Assembly (NCBI GenBank): GCA_944324075.1 | Contig: CALUUZ010000006.1 | Span: 62,001 to 126,000, forward strand | Reading direction: 5' to 3' | Length of the DNA stretch: 64,000 nucleotides | Source of the DNA: Candidatus Mailhella excrementigallinarum | GTDB taxonomy: Bacteria; Desulfobacterota; Desulfovibrionia; Desulfovibrionales; Desulfovibrionaceae | Notes under the pieces: generated by a model | Told to the model about the DNA's origin: nothing | The model's database searches: none | Seen by the model: the letters and a program-made list of their open reading frames with translations, nothing else | Program-made: the position numbers and the translations under genes | Shown: piece by piece, positions 24,587 through 33,568 of the stretch | How the letters are laid out: every line of letters starts with the position of its first letter | How positions within the stretch are numbered: the stretch's first letter is position 1

Positions 24587-27364
24587 ATGACTCATCCGTC
24601 TTCCGCACCTTTTTCCGGCATGAAGCCCGGCGTTCGGGCGCTGCGGGCCGGGGCCGCCCTTCTGCTGGCGGCCCTCCTGCTCGTTCCGTACCCGTCCGGG
24701 GCCGCCGCACGAATCTCCGGAGAAAACGCTCCGGTTGCCGCCCGCGCGGACGGGCCGCACATCTTTCACCTCAAAAACGGCCTGACGATCGCGGTCAAGG
24801 AAGATTCCCGCTTCCCCCTCGCCTCCGTACGTCTGTATGTAAACGCCGGATCGGCATGGGAGCAGCCCGGCGAGGCGGGGATCAGCCATCTGCTTGAGCA
24901 TATGGTGTTCAAGGGCTCCAAAACCGGGCCGAAGGGCGTGGACAAGCGCGTGGAGAATGCCGGAGGCTATCTTAACGCCTCCACTTCCTTTGATGAAACC
25001 ATCTACCTGACCGACCTGCCCGCCGCGCAATGGAAGACGGCTCTCCGCGCCGTGCGCGATCTGGCCTTTGATCCCCTGCTCAGGCAGGCGGATCTTGACG
25101 CCGAGCGCGAAGTGGTGCTGGCGGAAAAGAAACAGCGCGGCGACAGCCCATGGACGCGCCTTTTTCACGAAAGTTTCGGCCTCGCTCTCAAGGGTACGCC
25201 GTATGAGCGCCCAGTCATCGGGTATGAAGACACCTTGCGCGCCGCCACTCCCGCGAGCATGCGGGCCTATATCCAGCGTCTGTACGACCCCCGCGACATG
25301 CTGCTCATGGTGGCCGGAGCCGTGAAGGCCGACGAGGTGGTGAAAGAGGCCGGAAAACTGTTCGGCGATTATGCAAACCGCAATGTATCGCGCGTGCCGG
25401 ATCGCATAGACCCTGCCTCGCTGGCCCGCGGCACGCAGGTAAGGGTGGTGGAAGGCCCGTGGAACAAGGCTCTGGTCAGCGTTCTTTTCCCCATGCCCGG
25501 AGAAGGCGACGCGCTGCTGCCCGCGGCCGACGTGCTGGCCCGGCTGCTCTCCGGAGACGACACCGCCCTGCTGCCCCGTTCCCTTCGCCTTGATCGCCAT
25601 GTGGTCGATGACGTGGGCGCATCGGCCATGGCCCTGCGCCGGGTGGGCGTCTTCATGATCATGTCCCAGATGGATGCGGACAAGGTGCCCGCATACACGA
25701 AGGAGCTGGGCGCGCTGCTGCGCGGACTCTCCGCCTCCGGTTTCAGCGATGCGGCCTTTGCCCGCGCCAAGCTCAATCTGGAGGATGATTTCTATCGTGC
25801 CCAGGAAACTGTGGCCGGCATGGCCGATCTCTACGGCGATCTGGCCTTTCATTCTCCCGGCGACCCTGACGGTCAGAGCTATCTGGCCGCCATCCGCGGA
25901 GTAAGCCGCGCTCAGGTGCAGGAAGTCATCGACGCATGGATCCGGCCCGAGGCCATGACCCTTGTGGCCCTGACCCCCGGGAGCGGCAACTCCGCTGCGC
26001 AGGAAGACGCGCTGCGCAGGACGCTTGCCGAGGCATGGCCCCAGGCCCCGTCAGGCCATGCACGCGCAGCAGGCGGTGAAAACGCCGCAACGGCACGGGC
26101 CGGAACCCGCCTGAATGATGAAGTCATTTCTCTGGGTGAAGGCCGCACGCTGGTTCTGCGCCCGGATCGCAGCCTGCCCTATGTTTCCGCCACCCTGCTG
26201 TTCGAAGGCGGCGATGAACTCGCCTCTGGCCTGTCCGGGCTGGATGTGGTCAAGACGGGGCAGTCTCCCGAAGGGCTTGCCTCGCTGACGGCGGATGTGC
26301 TGGTCTCCAGCACGAAAAAGCGCGACTACGCGGCCATGAGCGCATACCTGGCAGATCGGGCGGCAGGGTTGAGCGCCGGGGCATCGTCCCGCGGATTTTC
26401 CCTTTCTCTTGACGCCCCGTCACGCTTCAGCGGCGACATCTTCGCCCTGCTCGCCGAAATTCTGGACAGCCCCGCCTTCCGCAAGAATGATCTTGAACGC
26501 GTGAAACGCGATCATCTGGCCGCCATCGCCTCGCAGGAAGAAAGCGTGAGCGGTCTGCTCGGGCGCAACCTCAATCATTTCCTCTTCCCCGACGGTTTTT
26601 ACGGCTACCGCGCGGGCGGCACGGCACAAAGCATTGCCGCCGTCAGCCGGGCCGATCTGCTGAAATTCTGGAAGGCCCAGTCCGCCCGGCCGTGGGTACT
26701 CTCCGTGGCGGGCGACATTGACCGCGACACCGTGCTTGCCTTTGCCAGGTCCCTGCCTGCACCCGCGCAGGGCGCGCAGGAGGCGGAAAGGAACCTCTCC
26801 CCCGCCTGGGCGGAAAAGAAGACCCTCTCCCTCACGCTGCCCGGCCGTGAGCAGGCGGCATACATCATGCTCTTCCCCACCGTGCCGCTGGAAAATCCGG
26901 ATGCCCCCGCGCTCCAGCTGCTCTCCGCCTCGCTGAGCGGCTTCGGCGGCCTGCTGCATCAGGAACTGCGCGAGAAGCAGAGCCTCGGCTATTCCGTCAG
27001 CCCCACCAACTGGGCGGGGCAGGATGCGGGATTCCTTGGCTTCACCATCATTGCCTCACCGGAAAATCTGGACAAGGCGGAGGCCGGATTCATGGCCATT
27101 GCCCGTGAAATCACGCAAAAGCCCCTGCCTGCCGAAACCGTTGATCGCGCCAAGGCCATGCTGGAGGCCCAGTATTACCGCAGCCAGCAATCCCGGGCCG
27201 GTCGGGCCGCCGCCGGCGCAGGACATGCCCTGCGCGGACGCCCGCTGGACTACGGCAAGCAGGCTCTTGACAAGGCGCTGAAGCTGACCCCTCAGGATCT
27301 GCTCCGCGTCGCGCAAAAGTATATCCGTCCCGGTGACGCCTATACGCTGACCGTAACGCCGTAA
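24587..27364 (+). CDS. Exported M16 family zinc protease
   Basis: A 925-residue pitrilysin-type peptidase with two M16 repeats. The signal/anchor segment is at about 20-41 (ALRAGAALLLAALLL). The zinc site is intact in the first repeat: HLLEH (His101, Glu104, His105) with a downstream Glu near 173-180 in DAEREVVLAEKK. The second half lacks HxxEH and is the non-catalytic partner half, ending with QSLGYSVSP and the R/Y region typical of M16. ATG 24587 has AAGGAG seven bases upstream; earlier ATGs lack this and the signal peptide position. It likely degrades small peptides in the periplasm. Confidence 0.88.
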   Translation: MTHPSSAPFSGMKPGVRALRAGAALLLAALLLVPYPSGAAARISGENAPVAARADGPHIFHLKNGLTIAVKEDSRFPLASVRLYVNAGSAWEQPGEAGISHLLEHMVFKGSKTGPKGVDKRVENAGGYLNASTSFDETIYLTDLPAAQWKTALRAVRDLAFDPLLRQADLDAEREVVLAEKKQRGDSPWTRLFHESFGLALKGTPYERPVIGYEDTLRAATPASMRAYIQRLYDPRDMLLMVAGAVKADEVVKEAGKLFGDYANRNVSRVPDRIDPASLARGTQVRVVEGPWNKALVSVLFPMPGEGDALLPAADVLARLLSGDDTALLPRSLRLDRHVVDDVGASAMALRRVGVFMIMSQMDADKVPAYTKELGALLRGLSASGFSDAAFARAKLNLEDDFYRAQETVAGMADLYGDLAFHSPGDPDGQSYLAAIRGVSRAQVQEVIDAWIRPEAMTLVALTPGSGNSAAQEDALRRTLAEAWPQAPSGHARAAGGENAATARAGTRLNDEVISLGEGRTLVLRPDRSLPYVSATLLFEGGDELASGLSGLDVVKTGQSPEGLASLTADVLVSSTKKRDYAAMSAYLADRAAGLSAGASSRGFSLSLDAPSRFSGDIFALLAEILDSPAFRKNDLERVKRDHLAAIASQEESVSGLLGRNLNHFLFPDGFYGYRAGGTAQSIAAVSRADLLKFWKAQSARPWVLSVAGDIDRDTVLAFARSLPAPAQGAQEAERNLSPAWAEKKTLSLTLPGREQAAYIMLFPTVPLENPDAPALQLLSASLSGFGGLLHQELREKQSLGYSVSPTNWAGQDAGFLGFTIIASPENLDKAEAGFMAIAREITQKPLPAETVDRAKAMLEAQYYRSQQSRAGRAAAGAGHALRGRPLDYGKQALDKALKLTPQDLLRVAQKYIRPGDAYTLTVTP

Positions 27365-27370
27365 ACACAT

Positions 27371-27422
27371 GCGGGAGGGGGCGGGAAAAACTTCTGCAGA
27401 AGTTTTTCCCGCCCCCTCCCGC
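27371..27422. terminator. Bidirectional terminator, 52-bp perfect palindrome
   Basis: Arms of 26 bp, starting GCGGGAGGGGGCGGG then AAAAACTTCTG, match perfectly with no loop bases. It lies between the convergent protease and HD-domain genes, 7 and 20 bp from their ends. Confidence 0.85.
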
Positions 27423-27441
27423 ACACTCTCTCCCACTCTTT

Positions 27442-28026
27442 TCAAAGCCTTCCGTCTTGCTGCTGAACGGCCTTGCCCAGCCCCAGTTCCGCCGCCTTCC
27501 CGCTCATGGCTTCAATGGCCAGTGCAAGGAAGTCTTCGAGCGTCATGCCCATATCCGCACACTGACGGATGATATCCCGATTCACGGAAGCGGCGAACGC
27601 CTTGTCCTTCATTTTCTTTTTCAGGCTGGAGACCTGCATGCCGTCAATGCCCGTGGGGCGCACCAGCGCGGCGGCGCTGATCAGGCCGGTTACGGTTTCG
27701 CCGCAGCGCAGCGCCACATCAAAACGCCCGTTCACCGTGCAGCCATTGCATTCCGCGTTATGGGCGCGAATGGCCTGCAATGCTTCCTCAGGCAGCGAGT
27801 CTTTCAGCTTTTCCGCGCTTTCCAGGCCGTGCCGCGCCGGTTCGTCCGCGGTAAGCGGGTAATCCCAGTCGTGCAGCAGACCGGTCAGACCCCACAGTTC
27901 CTCATTCTCGCCAAAATGACGGGCCAGAGCCCGCATCACGGCCTCACTGGCCAGCGCATGCTGAACAAGGTGAGACTCCGGGCCGGGTTCGCGCAAAAGA
28001 TCCAATGCAGCTTCACGATCAATCAT
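27442..28026 (-). CDS. HD-domain phosphohydrolase-like protein
   Basis: A 194-residue cytoplasmic protein with the HD metal site: His23 (LVQHALASE), His52-Asp53 (GLLHDWDYP) and a later His/Asp in HGLE and RAHN. This matches the HDIG/YedJ-like group often annotated as hydrolases. It has no partner domain. Substrate unknown. It converges on the M16 protease. Confidence 0.8.
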   Translation of the reverse strand: MIDREAALDLLREPGPESHLVQHALASEAVMRALARHFGENEELWGLTGLLHDWDYPLTADEPARHGLESAEKLKDSLPEEALQAIRAHNAECNGCTVNGRFDVALRCGETVTGLISAAALVRPTGIDGMQVSSLKKKMKDKAFAASVNRDIIRQCADMGMTLEDFLALAIEAMSGKAAELGLGKAVQQQDGRL

Positions 28027-28215
28027 GGTGCTCTCCCATAGCGGAAAATCTGTTTAAGCCGCAACCCCATGTTCCGGCATGCGAGGCTTCGCGTCCTCGC
28101 CGGAGACTATACGCCGTCCTTTGTTGACAGAGCAAGCCGAATAGCCGAGAAAGGAAATTCACCCTTTGACCGATTCCGGCGGCATGCACGCTCCCGCCTT
28201 CAGCACATATTTCCT

Positions 28216-29550
28216 ATGAAACAGGTACTCGGCATACGATTCAGTGAACATGGCCAGGTTCAGGCATGTTTCTACGACGCTCCGGAAGGCGCGTCGCTTC
28301 CTCCCGGACGCGGAGTCATGGTGCGCAGCGAACAGGGACCGGCCTTCGGCCGTATCGTGTGGCAGCGTACCTATGTGCGTCTGACGGCCGCCCAGTTGGA
28401 GGCTCTGGCTTCCGACGCTCCAGGCGCGCATGTTGCCCCCCCGGAACCCGACGGCACGGAGGCCGCCCTTCCGGAAGATGCGGCTGAACACGCGGATTCC
28501 CGCACTTCCGAATCTTCATCCGCCCCCAGGGCGCTGGAAAGCCGTGACGGCATCAAGGCCCGCCTTGAAGCCGACGACAGGCGCAAGAAAGCGCGAAAGG
28601 CCGAGGAAGAACGGCAGGCTGACGCCGATGCGGTACGCCGCCGTCAGCTTCTGGTAGCCCGCGCGGCCACTCCGGAGGAACTTTCCAAGGCGGCGGAGAA
28701 CGAACAGCTCTGCCGTGACGCGCGGGAGTTCTGCCGCCGCTGCATCATGGACCGCGGACTGGACATGAAGCTGGTGGATGTGGAAAGCCTGTACGATCGC
28801 AGCAAGCTCATCTTCTATTTCACCGCGCCCACGCGCATTGATTTCCGCGAGCTGGTCAAGGATCTGGTGCGCCAGTATCATACGCGCATCGAGCTGCGTC
28901 AGATCGGCGTGCGCCATGAAACGCAGATGCTCGGCGCGCTGGGCAACTGCGGCATGGTGTGCTGCTGCCGCCGCTACCTGCGGCACTTTGCCCCGGTCAC
29001 CATCAAAATGGCCAAGGAGCAGAATCTCTTTCTCAACCCCGCCAAGATTTCCGGCATCTGCGGCCGTCTGCTCTGCTGTCTGAGCTATGAACAGGCCAAT
29101 TACGACGCGTTTCACCGCAGCTGTCCGAAGCTGGGCAAGCGTTACCAGACGGATCAGGGCCCCATGCGGGTACTGCGCGGCAACATGTTCCGCAACAGCG
29201 TCGTAGTGCTTCCGGACGGCGGTCAGGAAACGGAAATGACGCTGGACGAATGGCAGGCCATTCACCCCCACAGGGCGGAACATCCCGGCCCGGCCCAGCC
29301 GAAGGAAACCCGGCAGAGTACGGAATTCATGGTGGTCAGAGCCTCCCCGGATACTCTGGACGCCGATCTCGCCGAACTGGGCCAGGAGCTTGACGAGTCT
29401 CCGGACACCGGTTTCGGGCGCGGAGCGGGAACCCCCGGCGGACAGGGCGCGGTTCCCGGCAAATTCAATAAAAAACGCAAACGCAGACCCGACGGACAGG
29501 GTGACCGGCCCGGCCCGCGTCCCCGCCAGACCCCGGACGGTCAGGAGTAA
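28216..29550 (+). CDS. PSP1 domain protein, RicT/YaaT-like
   Basis: A 444-residue soluble protein. The PSP1 C-terminal domain (about 150-290) has the Cys-rich signature LGNCGMVCCCRRYLRHFAP then GICGRLLCCLSYE, shared with Bacillus RicT, which works with RicA and RicF in mRNA processing and [4Fe-4S] binding. A charged linker (about 95-145, rich in Glu, Arg, Lys) precedes it, and the tail is low-complexity and basic. The start at 28216 (MKQVLGIRFSEHG) matches the family; the ribosome site is weak. It is 5 bp before metG, a common pairing. Confidence 0.85.
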   Translation: MKQVLGIRFSEHGQVQACFYDAPEGASLPPGRGVMVRSEQGPAFGRIVWQRTYVRLTAAQLEALASDAPGAHVAPPEPDGTEAALPEDAAEHADSRTSESSSAPRALESRDGIKARLEADDRRKKARKAEEERQADADAVRRRQLLVARAATPEELSKAAENEQLCRDAREFCRRCIMDRGLDMKLVDVESLYDRSKLIFYFTAPTRIDFRELVKDLVRQYHTRIELRQIGVRHETQMLGALGNCGMVCCCRRYLRHFAPVTIKMAKEQNLFLNPAKISGICGRLLCCLSYEQANYDAFHRSCPKLGKRYQTDQGPMRVLRGNMFRNSVVVLPDGGQETEMTLDEWQAIHPHRAEHPGPAQPKETRQSTEFMVVRASPDTLDADLAELGQELDESPDTGFGRGAGTPGGQGAVPGKFNKKRKRRPDGQGDRPGPRPRQTPDGQE

Positions 29551-29555
29551 GGCCC

Positions 29556-31526
29556 GTGCAACGCTTCTACATCACTACTCCCATCTACTACGTCAATGCC
29601 CGCCCCCACCTCGGGCATGCCTACACCACCTTTGTGGCGGATACGCTCAAGCGTTTTCATCGCATGTGCGGAGAAGACGCCCGCATGCTCACGGGCACGG
29701 ATGAACACGGCGACAAGATCGTCAAGGCCGCCGCCAAGGCGGGCAAGACTCCCCAGGAGTTCGTGGACGGCGTTTCCGCCGAATATCAGGCGCTGTGGCC
29801 CAGGCTCGGCATCGGGCACGACAGTTTCATCCGCACCACCGATCCCGCGCACAAGGCGTCGGTGCAGGCCCTGCTCCAGCGCATTTACGACAGGGGCGAC
29901 ATTTATTTCGGCGAATACGGCGGGCATTACTGCACCGGCTGCGAGCGTTTCTATACCGAAAAAGAGCTGGAGAACGGTCTTTGTCCGCAGCATCTTACCA
30001 AGCCGGAATACATCAGCGAAAAGAACTATTTCTTCCGCATGTCCAGGTATCAGGGCTGGCTGAGGCAACATATTCTGGACAACCCCGATTTTATCCGGCC
30101 CGAACGCTACCGCAATGAAGTGCTCGCCATGCTGGAAAACGGCGTGCTGGAGGATCTGTGCATCTCCCGTCCGAAGAGCCGTCTCGAATGGGGCATTGAG
30201 CTGCCTTTTGACAGGGATTACGTCTGCTATGTCTGGTTCGACGCCCTGGCCAACTATATTTCCGCTCTCGGCTGGCCGGAGAATGAGCACGACGAAAACG
30301 GCGACTACTGCAAATACTGGCCGGGCGAACATCTGGTGGCCAAGGACATTCTCAAGCCGCACGGCATCTTCTGGCCCACCATGCTCAAGGCGGCGGGCCT
30401 GCCCCTGTACAGGCATCTCAACGTGCACGGCTACTGGCTGGTGAAGGACACCAAAATGTCCAAGTCGCTGGGCAATGTGGTGGATCCGCAGGTAGCCGCC
30501 GAAGTGTTCGGACTGGATGCCTTCCGTTACTTCCTGATGCGGGAAATGAACTTCGGCTCCGACGCCTCCTTCTCGGAAGAAGCCATCATCACCCGCGTCA
30601 ACGCTGACCTTGCCAACGACCTCGGCAATCTGTTCAGCCGCGTACTGTCCATGAACGCCAAGTATTTCGGAGGCAGGGTTCCGCCCCACGGCGCACCTGA
30701 CGAGGCCGACGACGAGCTGAACCGTCTGACGGACAACGCCTGCGTCAACTATGTGCAGATGTTCCGCCAGATGCGCTGCTCCCAGGCGCTGGACAGCCTG
30801 TGGGAATCTGTCCGCGCCATGAACAAGTATGTGGATGTCCAGGCGCCGTGGACTCTTGCCAGGGAAGGGAAAAACGAACGCCTCGGCGCGGTGCTGCGCA
30901 CCCTGCTGGAAGCCATGTACCGCGTGGCCGCCCTGCTCTGGCCGGTCATGCCGTCTTCCTCCGCAGCCATGCAGGAACAGTTGGGCCGTCCCTGCGAGGA
31001 AAGCCGTTTTTCCGCCGCTCGTCTTGACGATCTGCTGAAAAGCCGTACCCATCTGCGCACAGGCGAATCCATCGCCGTAAAATCCGCGCTGTTCCCCCGT
31101 CTGGAAATGCCCGCAAGGGAAGACGCCCCGAAAGCTGATACCAAAGCCAAAGCGGACAGTGTGCCCCAAGGGGAACCTGCCTCCGCAGCCCCCGGCGGAG
31201 CGAAGCCCTTTATCGAATTTCCGGATTTTGAAAAGCTGGACCTGCGCGTGGGCATCATTCTTGCTGCCGAACAGCACCCCAATGCGGACAAGCTGCTGCG
31301 CTTCGATGTGGATCTGGGCGAGGAAAAGCCGCGCCAGATCTGCTCGGGCATCGCCGCCAGCTTCAAGCCCGAGGAACTGCTCGGCAAGAGGGTGATCGTG
31401 GTTGCCAACCTGCCGCCCCGCAAACTGCGCGGGCTGGAGTCCCAGGGGATGATTCTCACGGCGGAATGGGCCGACGGTCTTGCCCTGCTCTCCGCCGACG
31501 CCCCGGCAGGCAGCGCGATCCGGTAA
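29556..31526 (+). CDS. metG: Methionine--tRNA ligase
   Basis: A 656-residue enzyme that charges tRNA-Met in the cytoplasm. Class I signatures are PHLGH (17-21) and KMSKS (300-304). The zinc-binding knuckle has Cys126, Cys129, Cys143 and His146. The C-terminal EMAP/Trbp111-like tRNA-binding domain begins near 560 (DLRVGIILAAEQHPNADKL) and ends LRGLESQGMIL. It starts with GTG, five bases after the RicT-like gene, with GGAG in the overlap region. A hairpin follows. Confidence 0.97.
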   Translation: MQRFYITTPIYYVNARPHLGHAYTTFVADTLKRFHRMCGEDARMLTGTDEHGDKIVKAAAKAGKTPQEFVDGVSAEYQALWPRLGIGHDSFIRTTDPAHKASVQALLQRIYDRGDIYFGEYGGHYCTGCERFYTEKELENGLCPQHLTKPEYISEKNYFFRMSRYQGWLRQHILDNPDFIRPERYRNEVLAMLENGVLEDLCISRPKSRLEWGIELPFDRDYVCYVWFDALANYISALGWPENEHDENGDYCKYWPGEHLVAKDILKPHGIFWPTMLKAAGLPLYRHLNVHGYWLVKDTKMSKSLGNVVDPQVAAEVFGLDAFRYFLMREMNFGSDASFSEEAIITRVNADLANDLGNLFSRVLSMNAKYFGGRVPPHGAPDEADDELNRLTDNACVNYVQMFRQMRCSQALDSLWESVRAMNKYVDVQAPWTLAREGKNERLGAVLRTLLEAMYRVAALLWPVMPSSSAAMQEQLGRPCEESRFSAARLDDLLKSRTHLRTGESIAVKSALFPRLEMPAREDAPKADTKAKADSVPQGEPASAAPGGAKPFIEFPDFEKLDLRVGIILAAEQHPNADKLLRFDVDLGEEKPRQICSGIAASFKPEELLGKRVIVVANLPPRKLRGLESQGMILTAEWADGLALLSADAPAGSAIR

Positions 31527-31544
31527 AAAACAATCAGGCGGGAT

Positions 31545-31582
31545 GGGGAGGAGGAACCTTTTGCAAAAGGAGCCTCTCCCCC
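31545..31582 (+). terminator. metG terminator hairpin
   Basis: Stem formed by GGGGAGGAGG and CCTCTCCCC, extended by CCTTTTGCAAAAGG at the top. The following bases are C-rich with only three Ts, so efficiency is uncertain. Confidence 0.6.
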
Positions 31583-32018
31583 CGTTTCATGCTTTCCCCC
31601 CCTTTCCCTTTAAAACTTTGGCGCTGTTTAAAACTTCGGTTGATGTTTCAATCCACAGTCGCCCCATCCGCCGACTGACTGAAGCAGCAGACGGAGAGGG
31701 GTTGTGCGGATTGCCCCTCCCTTCAGGGAGGGCTGCGGAAAAGGATTTCATCGGCTTCGCCGTCTTGCCAACTCCTCTTTTCCCCCTGAAGGGGGAGGTC
31801 TCAAACCACAAAGGAATTCTTGATGAACTGCTCAAGAGGCCCTGTCTGCACAGACAGGGCGGCAGCGGACGTGCTGCGCAAGGACACACGGAGGATCGGC
31901 AGGCGGCGAAGGAGCTTCCCCTCCAATGCCGCATTGCCATGCGGCGGGGCGCCGCTCCATATGCCGCGTGAGCGACGTGCCTCCGGCGGCCGGATACTTT
32001 CAACCCGACTCCGCACTG
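31583..32018. other. Non-coding region with palindromic element
   Basis: No gene is seen. It contains two tandem TTTAAAACTT(T/C)GG motifs (31609 and 31628) and a compact element at 31710-31800 bounded by hairpins CCCTCCC-ttca-GGGAGGG (31715-31732) and CCCCC-tgaa-GGGGG (31782-31795). Confidence 0.5.
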
Positions 32019-32242
32019 GAGTGTTTTGCGTTTGAACATATCTGCCACTCAGCTCCCGTGTTCCGGCCCGCAGGTTTCACGCCTGAAGCCGGAGCTTAAC
32101 GCCGCAAGCGGATCGCGGCGACACCGGAGAAGGGGGCGTCGCGGCCCCCCTGGCCGTCAGCGCGAACGCGGTACGGATGAGGAGAGCAGAGGAGAGTCTC
32201 GCTTCGCCCGACTCCGCAGAGCATTTCATGGGTGAAATGCGC
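32019..32242 (-). repeat. Family A structured intergenic repeat, copy 5 (full length)
   Basis: About 224 bp, both ends present, with GAGAGTC/GACTC arms around TCGCTTCGCCC and the core changed to GCCGCAAGCGGATCGCGGC. It lies 64 bp upstream of the MFS gene and does not follow a minus-strand gene. Confidence 0.8.
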
Positions 32243-32305
32243 TGACAGGGCCAGGACTTTTGTTTGTAACGAGCATTTTCAATTAAGGAGTCTTCTGAAA
32301 ACGAT

Positions 32306-33535
32306 ATGAGCAGTATCCTGCACCGTCCTGGCAGAACGCCAGGACATCCTTCCCTGCCCCCCTATGATTTCCGCCGCGCCCTCCCCTGGACTGCCTTCGT
32401 CGCCATGCTCTTCTGGCTCAACTATTCCGGACGCGCCACGCTGAGTCCCCTTCTGGTCAGCGTCGAACGGGATCTGGAGATCGGTCACGCGGCCGCAACT
32501 TCTCTCCTGTTCATGCAGAGCCTGGGCTTCTGCATCGCCCAGTTTATGTGCGGTTTTCTCCTCAGCCGGGTGCTTCCGCGCAGCATGACGGCCTTTTCCC
32601 TGATCTTTTCCGGACTGGCCTTTCTGTTCATGCCGCTGGCCCACAGCCTGAACGTGGCCCGTCCCATATTCTTCGCCTTCGGATTCTTTGCGGGCTTCTA
32701 TTTTCCGGCGGCCATGTCCACCCTGTCCAGCCTCGTCTATCCAGGGGACTGGGGCAAGGCCGTAGCCGTACACGAATTCGCGCCCAACGTCGGGTTCATC
32801 TGCATTCCTCTTGTGGCGCAGGCGCTTCTGCTCTCTCTGTCCTGGCAGGGCGTCTTTTTCTGCGTGGGGCTTTCCCTGCTCTGCGGCGGGCTGGCCTTCG
32901 CCGCCTTCGGACGGGGCGGGAGAAGCCATGCCGCACCGCCTTCCTTCCGGGGCGTGCACGATATCGTATGGAATCCGGCAGCATGGGCGCTCATGGCACT
33001 GCTCGCCATCAGCTGCATCGGAGAATTTTCCGTCTACAGCATCCTTCAGGTCTACCTTGTGCAGGATGCCCACTTCAGTCCGGCAGGGGCCAATGTCGCT
33101 ATTGCGGCGGCCCGTATTCTTACCCCCGCCGCCGTGGTTATCGGTGGCGTGGTGGCGGACAGGAAAAATCCCTATGTGGTGCTGGCGGGGGGGCTTGTCC
33201 TGCATGCCCTGGCTCTGGCGCTCATGTGCCTGCCCTCGGACTTCTCCGCGCTGACCGGCATGGGGCTTCAGGCATTTTCCATCGCACTGCTCTTTCCCTC
33301 CCTGTTCAAGGCCATGGCGCTGTCCTTTCCCGCGGACAGGCAGGCTCTGGTCATGTCCCTGACCATGCCGCTCGCCTCTCTGATCGCCGCCGGACTGGCC
33401 CCCATGTTTCTGGGCTGGTGCGGCGAAATCTGGAGTTTTCGCGCAGGGCTCGCCGCCATCGGCGCCGCCTCCCTGCTCAGCCTGCTGGCCGTGCGCCTGT
33501 TGTCCCGCTTCCGGCAGGCTCCGAAAGAAAACTGA
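32306..33535 (+). CDS. MFS transporter
   Basis: A 409-residue inner-membrane carrier with about twelve spans. The segment between spans 2 and 3 and the repeated Gly/Ala-rich helices fit the major facilitator superfamily; ADRKNPYVV at about 285 is the second loop 8-9 motif (GxxxDRK). The N-terminal 25 residues are cytoplasmic. Its closest group appears to be nitrate/oxalate-type (NarK/OFA-like) carriers, but the substrate cannot be read from sequence. It is 33 bp upstream of an M20-family hydrolase, so the two may work on one compound. Confidence 0.85.
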   Translation: MSSILHRPGRTPGHPSLPPYDFRRALPWTAFVAMLFWLNYSGRATLSPLLVSVERDLEIGHAAATSLLFMQSLGFCIAQFMCGFLLSRVLPRSMTAFSLIFSGLAFLFMPLAHSLNVARPIFFAFGFFAGFYFPAAMSTLSSLVYPGDWGKAVAVHEFAPNVGFICIPLVAQALLLSLSWQGVFFCVGLSLLCGGLAFAAFGRGGRSHAAPPSFRGVHDIVWNPAAWALMALLAISCIGEFSVYSILQVYLVQDAHFSPAGANVAIAAARILTPAAVVIGGVVADRKNPYVVLAGGLVLHALALALMCLPSDFSALTGMGLQAFSIALLFPSLFKAMALSFPADRQALVMSLTMPLASLIAAGLAPMFLGWCGEIWSFRAGLAAIGAASLLSLLAVRLLSRFRQAPKEN

Positions 33536-33568
33536 TGTTCCCCGTTTTCACCTCAGCCCCTCACCGCC

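Noticed and set aside
28124..28146. TTGACA upstream of the RicT-like gene as a promoter.
   Set aside because: No acceptable -10 lies 16-18 bp downstream.
31645..31679. GTTTCAATCCAC followed by AGTCG...CGACT, resembling one CRISPR repeat.
   Set aside because: There is one copy only, no spacers and no cas genes in the window.
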